From the IMG/VR virus record IMGVR_UViG_3300046514_000354, positions 1-61,038 of that record: a DNA stretch of 61,038 nt; one strand, given 5' to 3'. The notes under the pieces were generated by a model that was not told where the DNA came from, did not search any database, and saw only the letters and a program-made list of their open reading frames with translations. This DNA is from a virus. Below, piece by piece: positions 23,632 to 33,544 of this stretch; position 1 is the stretch's first letter, and the number at the start of each line of letters is the position of its first letter. The position numbers and the translations under genes were made by a program.

Positions 23632-24588
23632 TTAACTCACCCTCAGAGGTACTGCACGAATGACACCGAAGGCAGGAACATCTCCTGTCCAGGTAAGAGT
23701 ACCTCCGGCGGAGATACCGGCCACGGTGAACTGAGCCGCTAGATCAGCGATCTCTCCATAGGTGCCACCGACGGGAACATTGGTGACGAGATGGATCGCG
23801 TTGCGTCCTGTGATAGAACCAGTAGATGGCGTTGCTGTCGCTGTTCTTGGGATGGGGTTGTTACCTGTGGAATCAAGCTGACCGCTGATCCATACCCTGT
23901 AGCTGCCTGCACGAGGAAGGGTCAGGGCGGCACTCGCGACCGCTTCAAGCGTAGTCCCACCGAGGAAGCCCCAGTTCGCGATAGCTGCGTTGTATCTAAG
24001 TTCCCACTCCCAAGTAGGAGCCGTGACTGAGTCAGTCAACGTGAAGCGTTGCTTGTCCACCGGCGAGCCAGGCAACGAGATACCGTAGCCAGCAATGCGA
24101 ACGTCGTCACCGCCTAGCACCATTCCGGCAGAAGAGCCGATGGCGCGTAGAGCCTCTGTGCTTGCGCCTGCCCCTCCTGACGGGAACAGGGCAGCAGCGA
24201 TCTTGGCCGCTGTGACTGCTCCTGCTGCGAGCTCAGCCGTAGCGACAGAGCCGTCTACGATCTTACTGGCGTCTACGGAGTTGGCCGCAAGCTTCGCCAG
24301 GGTGACGCTGCCGTCAGCGATCCCGGAGGAGACATTGAGAGGGCCAATCCATGCAGCGCCGGTGTCGTAGAACAACTGGGAGGTATCCGTCTCCCACCAC
24401 ATCCTGCCTCCGCCTGTTGCAGCAGGGGCACCGGCTCCGGCCGCAGGACGCAGAGCGTGAGTGGATTGCCCGAAGACGACGTCGAGCTCCAGAGCGGCGA
24501 TGATGACGCCGATGTCGCGCGGAACGTCTGCTGAGTCCGTCCTCGCCGGACTCGGATACGAAAGACTCCTACGTGAGCTGGTGAGCAC
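23632..24588 (-). CDS. Tail fibre-like protein (318 aa)
   Basis: GTG 24588 with GAGGAGG 4 nt upstream. N-terminal part has WWETDTSQLFYDTGAAW, a motif frequent in tail fibres, then repeated SVTLAKLAANSVDASKIVDGSV-type units and a C-terminal beta sandwich. Probably a distal fibre or receptor-binding component next to the spike gene. Confidence 0.78.
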   Translation of the reverse strand: MLTSSRRSLSYPSPARTDSADVPRDIGVIIAALELDVVFGQSTHALRPAAGAGAPAATGGGRMWWETDTSQLFYDTGAAWIGPLNVSSGIADGSVTLAKLAANSVDASKIVDGSVATAELAAGAVTAAKIAAALFPSGGAGASTEALRAIGSSAGMVLGGDDVRIAGYGISLPGSPVDKQRFTLTDSVTAPTWEWELRYNAAIANWGFLGGTTLEAVASAALTLPRAGSYRVWISGQLDSTGNNPIPRTATATPSTGSITGRNAIHLVTNVPVGGTYGEIADLAAQFTVAGISAGGTLTWTGDVPAFGVIRAVPLRVS

Positions 24589-24605
24589 AGACCCTCCTCA
24601 ATTTC

Positions 24606-26234
24606 CTAGGACGCCATCCAGTTCCATACGTACACGGTTGCTGCCGTCAGGGCAGATGCGAACGTCAGAATGACGTTGGTACCGTCTGCAGTGACGTGGT
24701 ACAAAGGGGCACCGCGTGAGTTCACAGAGCCCGGCTGCGCGTCGAAGATCTGAGGCGTATAGCCTAGCCCATGCGCGATGTTGACGGTTGTTACTGCTCC
24801 TGGAGTGGAGGAAAAGACCCCACCCTTGACCGGCAGACGACGATCAGTGATCGCTGCGTTGGAGAACCACGGCGACGTTCTTGCTCCTCCGTGGTTGACG
24901 TTGCCGATAACCAGAGGTTTGCCGTTTGAGAAGGTGCAGTCGATGAGGGCAGCCGGGTTTGCTTCTGCACCCACAGGACCGAGATTGGTTGAGACACCAT
25001 CGATGGTCCAGTATTCAGAGTCGTTCATCTTGAATGGGGCATGCGTGACGCCTGTTGCTCCTTCGTCATCGAACAGACAGTTGCGAACAACGCAGGAGTA
25101 TGCTGTGATGGCGTCGATCCAGGAGATAGCAGCAGCCCCGGTGAAGAGTGAGTACCCTGTGAAGTCGCAGTTGACGAAGTAGTTCCAGAGAGCTCTTGTT
25201 GAAGCGCCGTAGATCTTTACCGGGTTGCCCTTCATGTTCGTGAGCTCGATCTTGTTATTGACGAAGTAGATACGGTGCGGAGCGTTCAGTCCAGCGGTCT
25301 GGTTGGCCGAAAGAGCAATCACACCCGAGACGCCAGAGACTCCTGCACCATCCCCGGTGAACTCGCATCCGATGAACCAGATGTTGTTGCTGTTGTTGGC
25401 TGTGTAGCCCAGACCCGTCGCGGGGTTGCCATCTCCGCGACCTAGGATCCTGACGCTCTCAGTGCCAACGGTAGTTCCATCAACGCTGGTGCTTACATTG
25501 TTGAAGCAGGTGTCGAACCAGCAGTCGGTGAAACGAGAGTCGTAGAACTGGATGGCTTCAACAGCCGGACCCTTGTTGTTAGCGAAGTACACACCCTCCA
25601 CATGAATGATGTGCGTGTGGTAGCACTTCATGAGTGGTGCTGCGGACGCGACGCCGTTACCATCCAGCGTCAGATCCTCAACTGTCATACCTTGCGCCTG
25701 GATCTCAGTTGTTGTAGCACAAGTGCCGCAGAAGTTCAGGATCGGGAGATTCGTTCCCGTCTTACGACGAAGGGATGTTCCATAGGTGGTCCTACCACCA
25801 GAGCCCATGAACTTGATGTAGTTGCCGTAGTTGCCATCTCCAAGGATCTGATCATTCGGCATGACGAGAGTGGAGACGATGTACACACCAGGAGGGAAGA
25901 AGACGATACCAGAGTGTGTATGAGCACCACCCAGCGTTGTGATCACCGGTGTTGCATTGATCGCGTTCTGAATCGCCGTCGTGTCGTCTGTGGCGCCGTC
26001 GCCGACGGCACCGAAGTCTTTGACATTCAGAACAGCCATGCCGGAGCCGATTGCGTCAAGACGAGCCTTGACTGTTGAGAACGAACCAGAGGGGTTGATC
26101 CCTAGTTCACCCTCGATCTTGTTGATCGCATCCGCCAGGTCGTTGTGAACCTGCGGATGTACAGTGACCTGGTTCTCCGCGTCGCTATGCGACGTGCCGA
26201 ATGCATCGATCCCTGTTGGATACGCTGAAGCCAT
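24606..26234 (-). CDS. Tail spike with pectate-lyase-like beta-helix
   Basis: 542 aa. LNVKDFGAVGDGATDDT near residue 75-95 is the classic start of the pectate-lyase-3 right-handed beta-helix; many short repeating strands follow to about residue 470, then a C-terminal beta domain. Preceded by an N-terminal attachment domain. Likely binds or cleaves a host surface polysaccharide; the substrate cannot be read. Confidence 0.87.
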   Translation of the reverse strand: MASAYPTGIDAFGTSHSDAENQVTVHPQVHNDLADAINKIEGELGINPSGSFSTVKARLDAIGSGMAVLNVKDFGAVGDGATDDTTAIQNAINATPVITTLGGAHTHSGIVFFPPGVYIVSTLVMPNDQILGDGNYGNYIKFMGSGGRTTYGTSLRRKTGTNLPILNFCGTCATTTEIQAQGMTVEDLTLDGNGVASAAPLMKCYHTHIIHVEGVYFANNKGPAVEAIQFYDSRFTDCWFDTCFNNVSTSVDGTTVGTESVRILGRGDGNPATGLGYTANNSNNIWFIGCEFTGDGAGVSGVSGVIALSANQTAGLNAPHRIYFVNNKIELTNMKGNPVKIYGASTRALWNYFVNCDFTGYSLFTGAAAISWIDAITAYSCVVRNCLFDDEGATGVTHAPFKMNDSEYWTIDGVSTNLGPVGAEANPAALIDCTFSNGKPLVIGNVNHGGARTSPWFSNAAITDRRLPVKGGVFSSTPGAVTTVNIAHGLGYTPQIFDAQPGSVNSRGAPLYHVTADGTNVILTFASALTAATVYVWNWMAS

Positions 26235-26926
26235 TATGGACCTCCGAATGTTCCTGAGCCGAATGTACCCTCGCCGAAGTTTCTGCTCGGGGATGACGGG
26301 ATGCCTGAGTTGTTGAACAGAAGATGCTGGTAGTCTACATAGATGGAGAATGCATTCGAGTACAGAGGAGCATTGACGAGCAGATCGCCGTAGGACTGAC
26401 CATCAATGTTCTGGTAGAGCAAGATGATGCCTGCCGGCTTCTGAGAGACCAGAGCGGCCAGAGTTGCGATAGGATCTGGCGTCTCTGAACTCTTGGTGAT
26501 GACCGTCATGGTGTAGGCATCAGTGTTGCGCTCTACGAAGTTAACGGTTTTCGTCCCTGTGAGTGTGGCCTGTGCTGCGAGGACCATCGCGCTGATGGTG
26601 CCGCGATTCCACCCTCCGACAGAGGCGATCTGCGTCCTCTGCTGTGCATCGGTCAGTCCTGCGGTCAGCTGAACACCGACGAACTGCGCCAGCCAGGGCA
26701 GGGCCACCGTAGGAGCGCGTGTGAGGTCTAGGACTTGAGACCAGCCAGGAGCGAGCTCACCGCTGACGATCTGATCCCTGCCGTAGTCGTCAACGATCTG
26801 GAATAGCTCACCCAGAGCGGCGCAGTAGTTCGCAAGGGCATAGCCATACAGCGCATCATTTTGCGCTAGCGGTGCGACAGCGTCATATAGACGCTGCGCA
26901 AAACTCTTGAGGACAGGAGCAGACAA
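26234..26926 (-). CDS. P2 gpI-like baseplate wedge protein
   Basis: 230 aa, TTG start directly after the gpJ-like stop. N-terminus LKSFAQRLYDAVAPL and LPWLAQFVGVQL with a long middle helix are typical of gpI/tail-protein-I. The C-terminus carries FGEGTFGSGTFGG, shared with the early protein at 9243. Connects baseplate to spike/fibre. Confidence 0.8.
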   Translation of the reverse strand: MSAPVLKSFAQRLYDAVAPLAQNDALYGYALANYCAALGELFQIVDDYGRDQIVSGELAPGWSQVLDLTRAPTVALPWLAQFVGVQLTAGLTDAQQRTQIASVGGWNRGTISAMVLAAQATLTGTKTVNFVERNTDAYTMTVITKSSETPDPIATLAALVSQKPAGIILLYQNIDGQSYGDLLVNAPLYSNAFSIYVDYQHLLFNNSGIPSSPSRNFGEGTFGSGTFGGP

Positions 26927-28111
26927 CTAGATGGCTGTTCCCGTCAGCGTGTTCGTCTGAGGAAGCGGAGCGACACCCGTCATAGTGATGTCCTGGCGAG
27001 CGAGAGTGTTGCCGTGTATCGCGATCGTCAGGTCGTAGTTCACACCGGTGGTCGTGATGTAGTCAACGCCAGGAACCTCGTTGATGACCTGTGCGACCTC
27101 CAGATAGCGGATGATCGTCTTGTTGACCCAGAGGTTGCTGCCCTGCCCCTCCGAGCCCCAGATAGCGGGACTGAGGTAGGAAGCCAGCGCTGCATTGATT
27201 GAGGCAACAACGCTGGTGGGGTCGAAGCCAGGCAGCGTCTGCACCTTGTAGGTCACATCGATCGCGTTCACCGTCGGGTCTACGACGTTGACGATGAAGT
27301 TGACTTCTCTCCTCGCCTGAAGGTCTGCCTGGATTGCAGCCTTGTGAGTTGAATCAACAGGGTTGCCCTGCTCGTCGATGGCGGCTACCGCAACGGTGCG
27401 CGCATTCGTGAAGGTCGGAGGAGGACCAGGGCTGTATCCGTCGATGGCTGTCGCACGGAAGACACCTGGGATGTTCCTGGCGAACACGGCGAAGTCATTG
27501 GGGAGGATCGGACGAGGGGCGATCAGCTGAAGGTACGAAGTCAAGCGACCCAGGTACTCGTCATCCGTCTCAGCGTCAACACCACCGCCTGTGACTGCGT
27601 TCTGCGTCACACTTGAGACGAAGGCAAGAGGATCGATCAGCTGGATGGTGCCGCCGATGGTACCGAGACCGGAGGAGTCAGCGCCAGGCGTGACAGCGAC
27701 GACCAGGACGTTGTTGGCGACCGTTGATCCGGCAGGGATGACCGTATCGGTGACTGTCTCGAAGGCAAAGACCTCATCGCCAGTCTTGGCGATGCTGACC
27801 TGCGTCCCCAGAGGGATCGTGTAACCAGCATTGTCCTTCATGGTCCAGGTCGTAGCAACTGAGGCTGCCGTGTCGTCCAGCGGTGGCAGGTTGATCAGAG
27901 TTGCCCCGAACCAGCGGAAGATGCTCCGGGGGATTGCGCTGGCTACATCACGAGACTCAGCGGCAGCAGCAGACATTGCCTGCGCCAGCCAAGTGTCGAG
28001 GTTGCCTGCTCCCGGCTCCCAGCCAGGAACGATGGTCTGCATGAACGTGACGAAGTCGTCCATGATGTCCTGCGGATCTGTTTCGATCGGCAGCTCAATG
28101 TAACTGCTCAA
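26927..28111 (-). CDS. Baseplate J-like protein
   Basis: 394 aa, of gpJ/Mu gp47 type. Contains GGGVDAETDDEYLGRL and the ARNIPGVFRATAIDGYSPG region that define the Baseplate_J family, and a beta-rich C-terminus. Forms the baseplate wedge with the gp25-like and gpI-like products encoded on either side. Start overlaps the gp25-like stop. Confidence 0.9.
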   Translation of the reverse strand: MSSYIELPIETDPQDIMDDFVTFMQTIVPGWEPGAGNLDTWLAQAMSAAAAESRDVASAIPRSIFRWFGATLINLPPLDDTAASVATTWTMKDNAGYTIPLGTQVSIAKTGDEVFAFETVTDTVIPAGSTVANNVLVVAVTPGADSSGLGTIGGTIQLIDPLAFVSSVTQNAVTGGGVDAETDDEYLGRLTSYLQLIAPRPILPNDFAVFARNIPGVFRATAIDGYSPGPPPTFTNARTVAVAAIDEQGNPVDSTHKAAIQADLQARREVNFIVNVVDPTVNAIDVTYKVQTLPGFDPTSVVASINAALASYLSPAIWGSEGQGSNLWVNKTIIRYLEVAQVINEVPGVDYITTTGVNYDLTIAIHGNTLARQDITMTGVAPLPQTNTLTGTAI

Positions 28112-28461
28112 GACGCACCACCTTCCTGCCGAGTAGAGACACGGACAGAGACCCTGGCGATCAGTTGATCAAACTGATCAGGATGCTGTTCGAAGATCAC
28201 ATTGGCTCTAGGCTCCTGAAGCAGGATCCTCTCTGCCGCATCGGCAACATCAAGAGGTTGCTTCTGGAATGTGAAGTCATCAGACCCGAAGTCCGGGCTG
28301 ACTTCACGCTCACCTACGCGCGTGAGGAGAACTGCTGCGACGCAGTTGCTGATGTCCTCTATGGTATCCTGCTCCACCACAGCGGGATGACCGCTCGTAG
28401 CTAGACGAAACGGGAAGTCGAAGTGAGGGACGACGACAGGATCACTCATGAGAATGGCCAC
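28108..28461 (-). CDS. gp25-like baseplate wedge protein (gpW)
   Basis: 117 aa. DFPFRLATSGHPAVVEQDTIEDISNCVAAVLLTRVGER carries the GPW_gp25 pattern, and EVSPDFGSDDF fits the family; it keeps the helix and Glu residue that nucleate sheath assembly. Located between the gpV-like and gpJ-like genes as in P2-type baseplates. Confidence 0.88.
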   Translation of the reverse strand: MAILMSDPVVVPHFDFPFRLATSGHPAVVEQDTIEDISNCVAAVLLTRVGEREVSPDFGSDDFTFQKQPLDVADAAERILLQEPRANVIFEQHPDQFDQLIARVSVRVSTRQEGGAS

Positions 28462-28703
28462 CAGGCTGCGATCCAGGGGTTGCGACGATTGTCAAATACG
28501 ACAAGACACTCATCGCCAGCAGCAGGTAGAGAAGTCGTGTCGCGAGATTGCCAACGACACGGACCCCACTGAAGAAAAGGGTCGAAGTCAGGGATGACAA
28601 CAGGAACGAGATCTGAGAGGTCTGCGGCACCGACGGATACTTTACCGTACCACACCGTGCGACCTTCTGGGGCATCAGGGATCTGATCACGGAAGTCACT
28701 CAT
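28446..28703 (-). CDS. gpV-like baseplate OB-fold protein (85 aa)
   Basis: ATG 28703 overlaps the hub stop (ATGA). Sequence GRTVWYGKVSV..PVVIPDFDP..WGPCRW..LPAAGDECLVVFD and WIAAWWPF looks like a single OB domain of the gp5/gpV central-spike N-terminus. No C-terminal needle repeat is present, so the spike is very short or another gene supplies the tip. Confidence 0.75.
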   Translation of the reverse strand: MSDFRDQIPDAPEGRTVWYGKVSVGAADLSDLVPVVIPDFDPFLQWGPCRWQSRDTTSLPAAGDECLVVFDNRRNPWIAAWWPFS

Positions 28704-30694
28704 GCTCTCACCAGAGGAGCGTTGGCGAGATCGTTGCAATCTGGGTGACCATTCTTCGTGCCATCCGTGTTTACACCTACATGCGTATGGTTTGCCCCTC
28801 CCCACTTGGCATAGTCACCGATGGTACCGATCTGTTCACCGGCTGTGACAGTACTGCCTTCAGTAACGGAGCGTGTGCCCATGTGTGTGTAGTAATACTT
28901 GGCACCAGATTGACCCTGTAGATACACAGACCAACCAAAGGGACCGTGTACACCCAGCATCGGGTCAGACGGCCCTTGCGTCGGATCGTGACCGGACAGC
29001 TTGAAGATCTTTCCGCTCTCAACAGCCACGATGGGAGCGCCGGCATCGCCACCGAAGTCAATAGCGGGATAGCCAGCAAGACCAACGGTCTGATGCTCAC
29101 CCTGGATGACGTGCGTGTTGTGACCGAAGGGCACAGGTTGAACTTCACCGCCAGGAGTCTTGAACTGCTGGTTGCTTCCGGTGTCGATCGCGGCAGGAGC
29201 TCCTGTCCATGTTGCACTCGTGCTGCCTGGCAGATTGCTGCCGGAAGGTTCAGGCAGACGCGGCTGCTTCTTCTTCAGCGTGATGGTCGTCCTGGTGTCG
29301 AAGACACTGCGTGAGATGTCGTTCACCAGCCAGCGTCCGTTCCAGGGACCCATGTCCTTCAGCTGCACAACGCTGCCCGGAGGCGCTGCCCACTTGGAGG
29401 CGCGGCACGTCACGGTGCAGGTGGCGCTCTTCGTTCCCTCTGTGTAGGTGCCGTCGATCGCCTCAACACCAGGAGTGTCTTCAGAGATCACCGCGATCGG
29501 TGAGGACTTCAGAAGGTCATCCTCAGAGATGAAGTAGAACTTGCCGCTGACGAAGAATGCTCGCCAGTTGACTTCTTGCGCGAGACGCGTGATGCAGTCC
29601 CAGCTACTCTCCTTGCCCCATGCGGTCTGCTTCTTGGTCGGAGGCACACCCCTGTAGAACTCGTAGTCTCCTGTGTCGGAGACAGTAGAGAATTGCGAGT
29701 TGGCTGCTGCAACCGTTCCATCGAGAACACCATAGGTTGCAACAGTCCGCTCAGCTTCCGTGCGCCACTGCGCATACAGCTGACCGTTGGCACTGAGTTG
29801 TACAGCCTGTACAGCAGCCCAGTACTGAGCGCCAGGATGCGCTGATAGATAGTTCATCAGATGTTCGTAGAACGCCTGGGCATCCTCAGCTACGTTCCGA
29901 GAGGCAGGCCATCCCTGACTGGCGCGCTGCTGGAATGCTCCTACGCTGTCCAGGTCGCCGCCGATCAGATTGCGCATCGTGCTCTCTTGGATGACGCACA
30001 TCATCGCCATGACCAAAGCCTTGCGCGGAACCAGCATGGCCCTGCCCTGATCAAGCACTGCGTTGGCGACGTTGCGCTGCTCCTCACTCATGGGCACACC
30101 TTTGACCGTGAGATCGTTGGTCTTAGGAATGCCCAGGGAGCGGTCGCTGACAAGGTTCGTCTTGTCGGAGGGAGAGACCGCCCCCTGGATCGGTTGAACT
30201 TTGTTGAGCTCCGGGATGTAGTATGGGAGATGCGGAGCGTACTCCTTCGGTTCTCGCAGAAGACGCAGGACGAACTGTGCCCTGGTGATCTTCTGGCGGG
30301 ACGTGCTGAGAGCCTGCTTGATCGGCTTGTTGTACCGACGAAGGATCGCGACCTCACGGTCCTCAAAAGTCAGGTCGATCTGATCATCGTTCTTCTCTAC
30401 ACCAACCAGCCTGAAGAAGAGGCCATCGATCTCGATGTCGTTCTTTGAGCTGAGCCTGCCTGATCTGAGCAGAGTCCTGGCCCTGTCCTCTACTTCAACC
30501 TTGATTGTGCTTGCACCCTGCATGGTGCGCTGGATGGTGACATCCTTCACAGCCTCGATGATGTTGATGTCGGAGTGATTGAGCGCAAGGTACAGTGCGC
30601 TCAGATCTACATCATCGCCCATCAACTCCAGCTGGGTCTGCTTCAGCCGGGAGGGACGGAGCAGGTCTACAGCCTTGGTCTTGGCTACGGTCAT
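28700..30694 (-). CDS. Baseplate hub with transglycosylase-like and M23 peptidase domains
   Basis: 664 aa. Residues 1-200 are gpD/gp27-like hub (TIKVEVEDRARTLL). About 215-320 hold a lysozyme-like domain with IQEST (Glu 237) and DSVGAFQQRASQGW, the actinobacterial GDrDSvGlFQQRpSQGW family. About 400-500 is a second hub beta domain. From about 530 to the end is an M23 endopeptidase with YYTHMG and NHTHVGV; the first zinc His is replaced (GYPAID). Injected tails would use it to open the wall. Confidence 0.9.
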   Translation of the reverse strand: MTVAKTKAVDLLRPSRLKQTQLELMGDDVDLSALYLALNHSDINIIEAVKDVTIQRTMQGASTIKVEVEDRARTLLRSGRLSSKNDIEIDGLFFRLVGVEKNDDQIDLTFEDREVAILRRYNKPIKQALSTSRQKITRAQFVLRLLREPKEYAPHLPYYIPELNKVQPIQGAVSPSDKTNLVSDRSLGIPKTNDLTVKGVPMSEEQRNVANAVLDQGRAMLVPRKALVMAMMCVIQESTMRNLIGGDLDSVGAFQQRASQGWPASRNVAEDAQAFYEHLMNYLSAHPGAQYWAAVQAVQLSANGQLYAQWRTEAERTVATYGVLDGTVAAANSQFSTVSDTGDYEFYRGVPPTKKQTAWGKESSWDCITRLAQEVNWRAFFVSGKFYFISEDDLLKSSPIAVISEDTPGVEAIDGTYTEGTKSATCTVTCRASKWAAPPGSVVQLKDMGPWNGRWLVNDISRSVFDTRTTITLKKKQPRLPEPSGSNLPGSTSATWTGAPAAIDTGSNQQFKTPGGEVQPVPFGHNTHVIQGEHQTVGLAGYPAIDFGGDAGAPIVAVESGKIFKLSGHDPTQGPSDPMLGVHGPFGWSVYLQGQSGAKYYYTHMGTRSVTEGSTVTAGEQIGTIGDYAKWGGANHTHVGVNTDGTKNGHPDCNDLANAPLVRA

Positions 30695-31380
30695 GGCGCT
30701 GGGATCCTCAGCTTGGCTCCGACGGTTAGTTTCTGCGGATCACGGATGTTGTTGGCATTCGCGATCTGGTGCCACTTGCTTGAGGAGCCGTAGAAGTGGG
30801 CAGCGATCTTGCTGAGGGTATCACCGCTCTTGACGACATACGTCTTGGGCCAACCGCTCGTGCTCTTGGTTGATGCCGTCGTCTTGGAAGATGTGACCTT
30901 GCCCGGTTGAATCCCTCTGAACTGCGTGATGTCCTCGGCACGGTACTCCAGCAGGTTGATGACGCAATCCTGCCTCAGACGGGCCATCACACCGTTGCTG
31001 GCGAAGTCCCTGATGACGTTGTCTCCCCAGACCAGGTTCTCGATGACCCAGATCTTCGGCCCAGGGTTCTGTAGACCTCGGCCGGTGATCTGAACGGTAG
31101 GAGGAGCGCCACCTGTCGTCGGAGGCAGAGCCATCCTGCTGAGACGGCTGATGTCGGTCTCCTGGCTGATCTGATCCCTCACCCCGTCAAACAGTACAGG
31201 GACAGCGAAGCGCAGAGGATCCTTGCCGTTCCAGACGGTCAGCCCTACGCGACGAGAGCGTGTCTCAACAACCCATCCGCCGTAACCGCTCGGAATGTTG
31301 GGAGGCGTCTCACCGAGGAGCACGACGACAGGGCTGATACCGGCAGCCGAGATGGTGACCTTCTGCATCTCATGCGTCAT
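30691..31380 (-). CDS. LysM-domain baseplate protein
   Basis: 229 aa. Residues about 175-229 are a LysM module (TYVVKSGDTLSKIAAHFYG...NNIRDPQKLTVGAKLRIP). The N-terminal part is a beta domain similar to the P2 gpU/T4 gp53-type tube-hub linkers. LysM in contractile tails is usually structural or peptidoglycan-binding. Sits between tape measure and hub, overlapping both. Confidence 0.87.
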   Translation of the reverse strand: MTHEMQKVTISAAGISPVVVLLGETPPNIPSGYGGWVVETRSRRVGLTVWNGKDPLRFAVPVLFDGVRDQISQETDISRLSRMALPPTTGGAPPTVQITGRGLQNPGPKIWVIENLVWGDNVIRDFASNGVMARLRQDCVINLLEYRAEDITQFRGIQPGKVTSSKTTASTKSTSGWPKTYVVKSGDTLSKIAAHFYGSSSKWHQIANANNIRDPQKLTVGAKLRIPAP

Positions 31381-33338
31381 TTGCGAGCCTGCTGCTGGTC
31401 GATCTCTTCGGCGACAACATCAGCCAGAACCTTGCGGCCGATCTGCACCTTGACCCTTGTCGTCTTGTTCTTGTTGTCTGGCTGATTCATCCAGGACTCG
31501 TTGTAGTTGAACGGAGAGAGCTTGGTCTGACCATTGCTGGCCCTGCTAGGTACCTTCAGAGAGGGCATAGAGAGCACGTTGCCTGGTGAAGCCAGAGGCA
31601 GGAGTCCACCAGCGGGATGACCAGCCAGAGCGGGACGAGAGAGGATGGGGCTGGGACCAGCGTTGCCGGAACCAGTGAGCCAGTGCCACGCTCCTCTCAG
31701 GGCATTCCAGATGCTGTAGATGTGCTTGAGAGTTTCGTACGCTGCAACCAGCGGGAAGAACGCCACTGTGAGAGCGGCAGCGAACTCAAGCTTGTGATCC
31801 CTGACCCAGTTCCAGGTTCTGTTGACCAGGTCATGGAAGGCATCCCACTTGAAGTACAAGACACCCAGGAGAATCACGAGCCCGGCGATCGCTGCGACGA
31901 TGATCGTGATAGGAGCTAGCGTGATCGCCCATGCGATGCCAGCTGCAATCCCCTCAGCGGTGAAGGCATCAGCTAGTGCGGTCGTAGCCGCTACATACAG
32001 CCACGTGGCTCCCTCTGCGATCCATGTCCAGAAGGTAGCCAGTTTCGTCATGAGGGCATATCTGCCCGTCGCAACGGCTGCTAGGAACTGGAAGAAGGTC
32101 AGCTCTTTGGTTGCCTTGGTAGCCAGGACTTCGGAGAGACCCATCGCTGCCGTCCAGAAGGCAGCAAGCTTCGTCACTCCCCAGTAGGTCACCAACAGAG
32201 GTATCAGGATGTAGAGGAACCATCCGAACTTCTGAGTCAGAGGCACGATCATCATCAGGACTCCGTGTAGCAGCAACAGGACGATGTAGATCGATCCCCA
32301 CAGAGGCTTAGATGTTGCCAGCGCTGAGATGACCGCTGAGAAGTTCTGCCAGAGAAGGTGCAGATCGTCTGCTACTTGTTTCCAAATGATGACCGCATGA
32401 GGATCAATAGCAGCAACAACAGAAGTAATGGATGTTGCATTCGTCACCCTTGCGTTGAAGGAATCGAACCATGCATTCATCCGGGCGAACGCTCCCCCTG
32501 ACTTCAGGAACAGACTGTTCTCCAGGTGACCGGCCAGCTGAGAGATGTTGTCCTTCAGGGTGGTGAACAGACCATGCACCGTGAGCGACTGCCGGTAGGC
32601 GGCATTCATGAACCCTGGTGTGTTCTCGATGTAGTCGTTCAGAGCCTTGAGTGCTGTCTGCACGGGAATGCCGAGATTGCCCACATGGTGCATCTGGTCT
32701 GCTGTGAGACCGAGCTCCTGTGTGAGCGCTGCGAAGATTGGGAGTCCGTCACGGGCCAGCTGGTTCACTGTCTGCCCCGTCAGATGACCCTGGTAGGCCA
32801 TGTGCTGGAGAGCGACAGCTACGCGGTTGAGTGCTCCTGGCGATGTACGACCTGTAGCAGATAGAGCATCAACGATAGAGTGCAACGTCGTGTTGACTGT
32901 CTCCGCGCTGATGCCGGCTGTGCGCATCCCCAGGTACATCTGCCGGAATGCGATGGTGACGTCCTTGAACTGGAACGGTGTGTGCTTGGTGAAGTTGAAC
33001 AGGTAGTCAAGCTCATCCTGTACGTTGCCGATGTCACCGGCCACCGGCTGTAGAGCGACCCTTGCGCTCTGCATCGCACTGTTGAAGTCATAGCCCCATT
33101 TGACTGCGGCGATGCCTGAGGCTACGATCGCAAGCGTAGCACCGTACATCAAGCGTCTCATCGTGAAGAGAGCCTGGTTCATGATGTAGCCGCGACGGGC
33201 TGTGCCCGCCATGGCTAGCCCTGCCTCTTCTGATGCAACACCAAGCTGCCGGACGGAGGCGGCGGATTCCTCCGTCCCTGCAATGAAGGCAGCCTGGCCT
33301 TGCAGCCTGAGGAATACGAGGATCTCTTCTTCGGTCAT
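31377..33338 (-). CDS. Tape measure protein
   Basis: 653 aa, long helical with hydrophobic stretches (residues about 345-510) and an N-terminal TMP domain (WGYDFNSAMQSARVAL, TMRTAGISAE-type repeats, TGRTSPGALNRVAVALQHMA). By the usual ~1.5 angstrom per residue, tail length would be near 100 nm. ATG overlaps the stop of the frameshift extension (ATGA at 33338-33335). Confidence 0.92.
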   Translation of the reverse strand: MTEEEILVFLRLQGQAAFIAGTEESAASVRQLGVASEEAGLAMAGTARRGYIMNQALFTMRRLMYGATLAIVASGIAAVKWGYDFNSAMQSARVALQPVAGDIGNVQDELDYLFNFTKHTPFQFKDVTIAFRQMYLGMRTAGISAETVNTTLHSIVDALSATGRTSPGALNRVAVALQHMAYQGHLTGQTVNQLARDGLPIFAALTQELGLTADQMHHVGNLGIPVQTALKALNDYIENTPGFMNAAYRQSLTVHGLFTTLKDNISQLAGHLENSLFLKSGGAFARMNAWFDSFNARVTNATSITSVVAAIDPHAVIIWKQVADDLHLLWQNFSAVISALATSKPLWGSIYIVLLLLHGVLMMIVPLTQKFGWFLYILIPLLVTYWGVTKLAAFWTAAMGLSEVLATKATKELTFFQFLAAVATGRYALMTKLATFWTWIAEGATWLYVAATTALADAFTAEGIAAGIAWAITLAPITIIVAAIAGLVILLGVLYFKWDAFHDLVNRTWNWVRDHKLEFAAALTVAFFPLVAAYETLKHIYSIWNALRGAWHWLTGSGNAGPSPILSRPALAGHPAGGLLPLASPGNVLSMPSLKVPSRASNGQTKLSPFNYNESWMNQPDNKNKTTRVKVQIGRKVLADVVAEEIDQQQARK

Positions 33339-33544
33339 CCGCCGAAGACCCTCCCCACAGCGTTGGCGATCATCGTAGCACGATCGAGATCCCTCTGACG
33401 TTGAAGCTCCGTAGCAGCCCTACTGATCAATGCGATCCTATCACGCTCTTCAGCGTTCTTGGTCATAAGGAATCTTCTGGCTGCATCGTACCCCAACATG
33501 AGAGCTATTTCCGCTGCTACTCCAATCTCGTCGTGCTCTAGAAG
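33335..33544 (-). CDS. Frameshift extension of the tail assembly chaperone (T part)
   Basis: Frame -1 relative to the 33538..34083 gene is open for 69 residues (from LLEHDEIGVAAE to GRVFGG) with no good start of its own, ending in TGA that overlaps the tape-measure ATG. The slippery heptamer GGGAAAC lies at 33550-33544 just before the zero-frame TAG (33540-33538). The product is a 249-residue fusion, as in lambda G/GT and P2 E/E'. Confidence 0.8.
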   Translation of the reverse strand, partial: LLEHDEIGVAAEIALMLGYDAARRFLMTKNAEERDRIALISRAATELQRQRDLDRATMIANAVGRVFGG

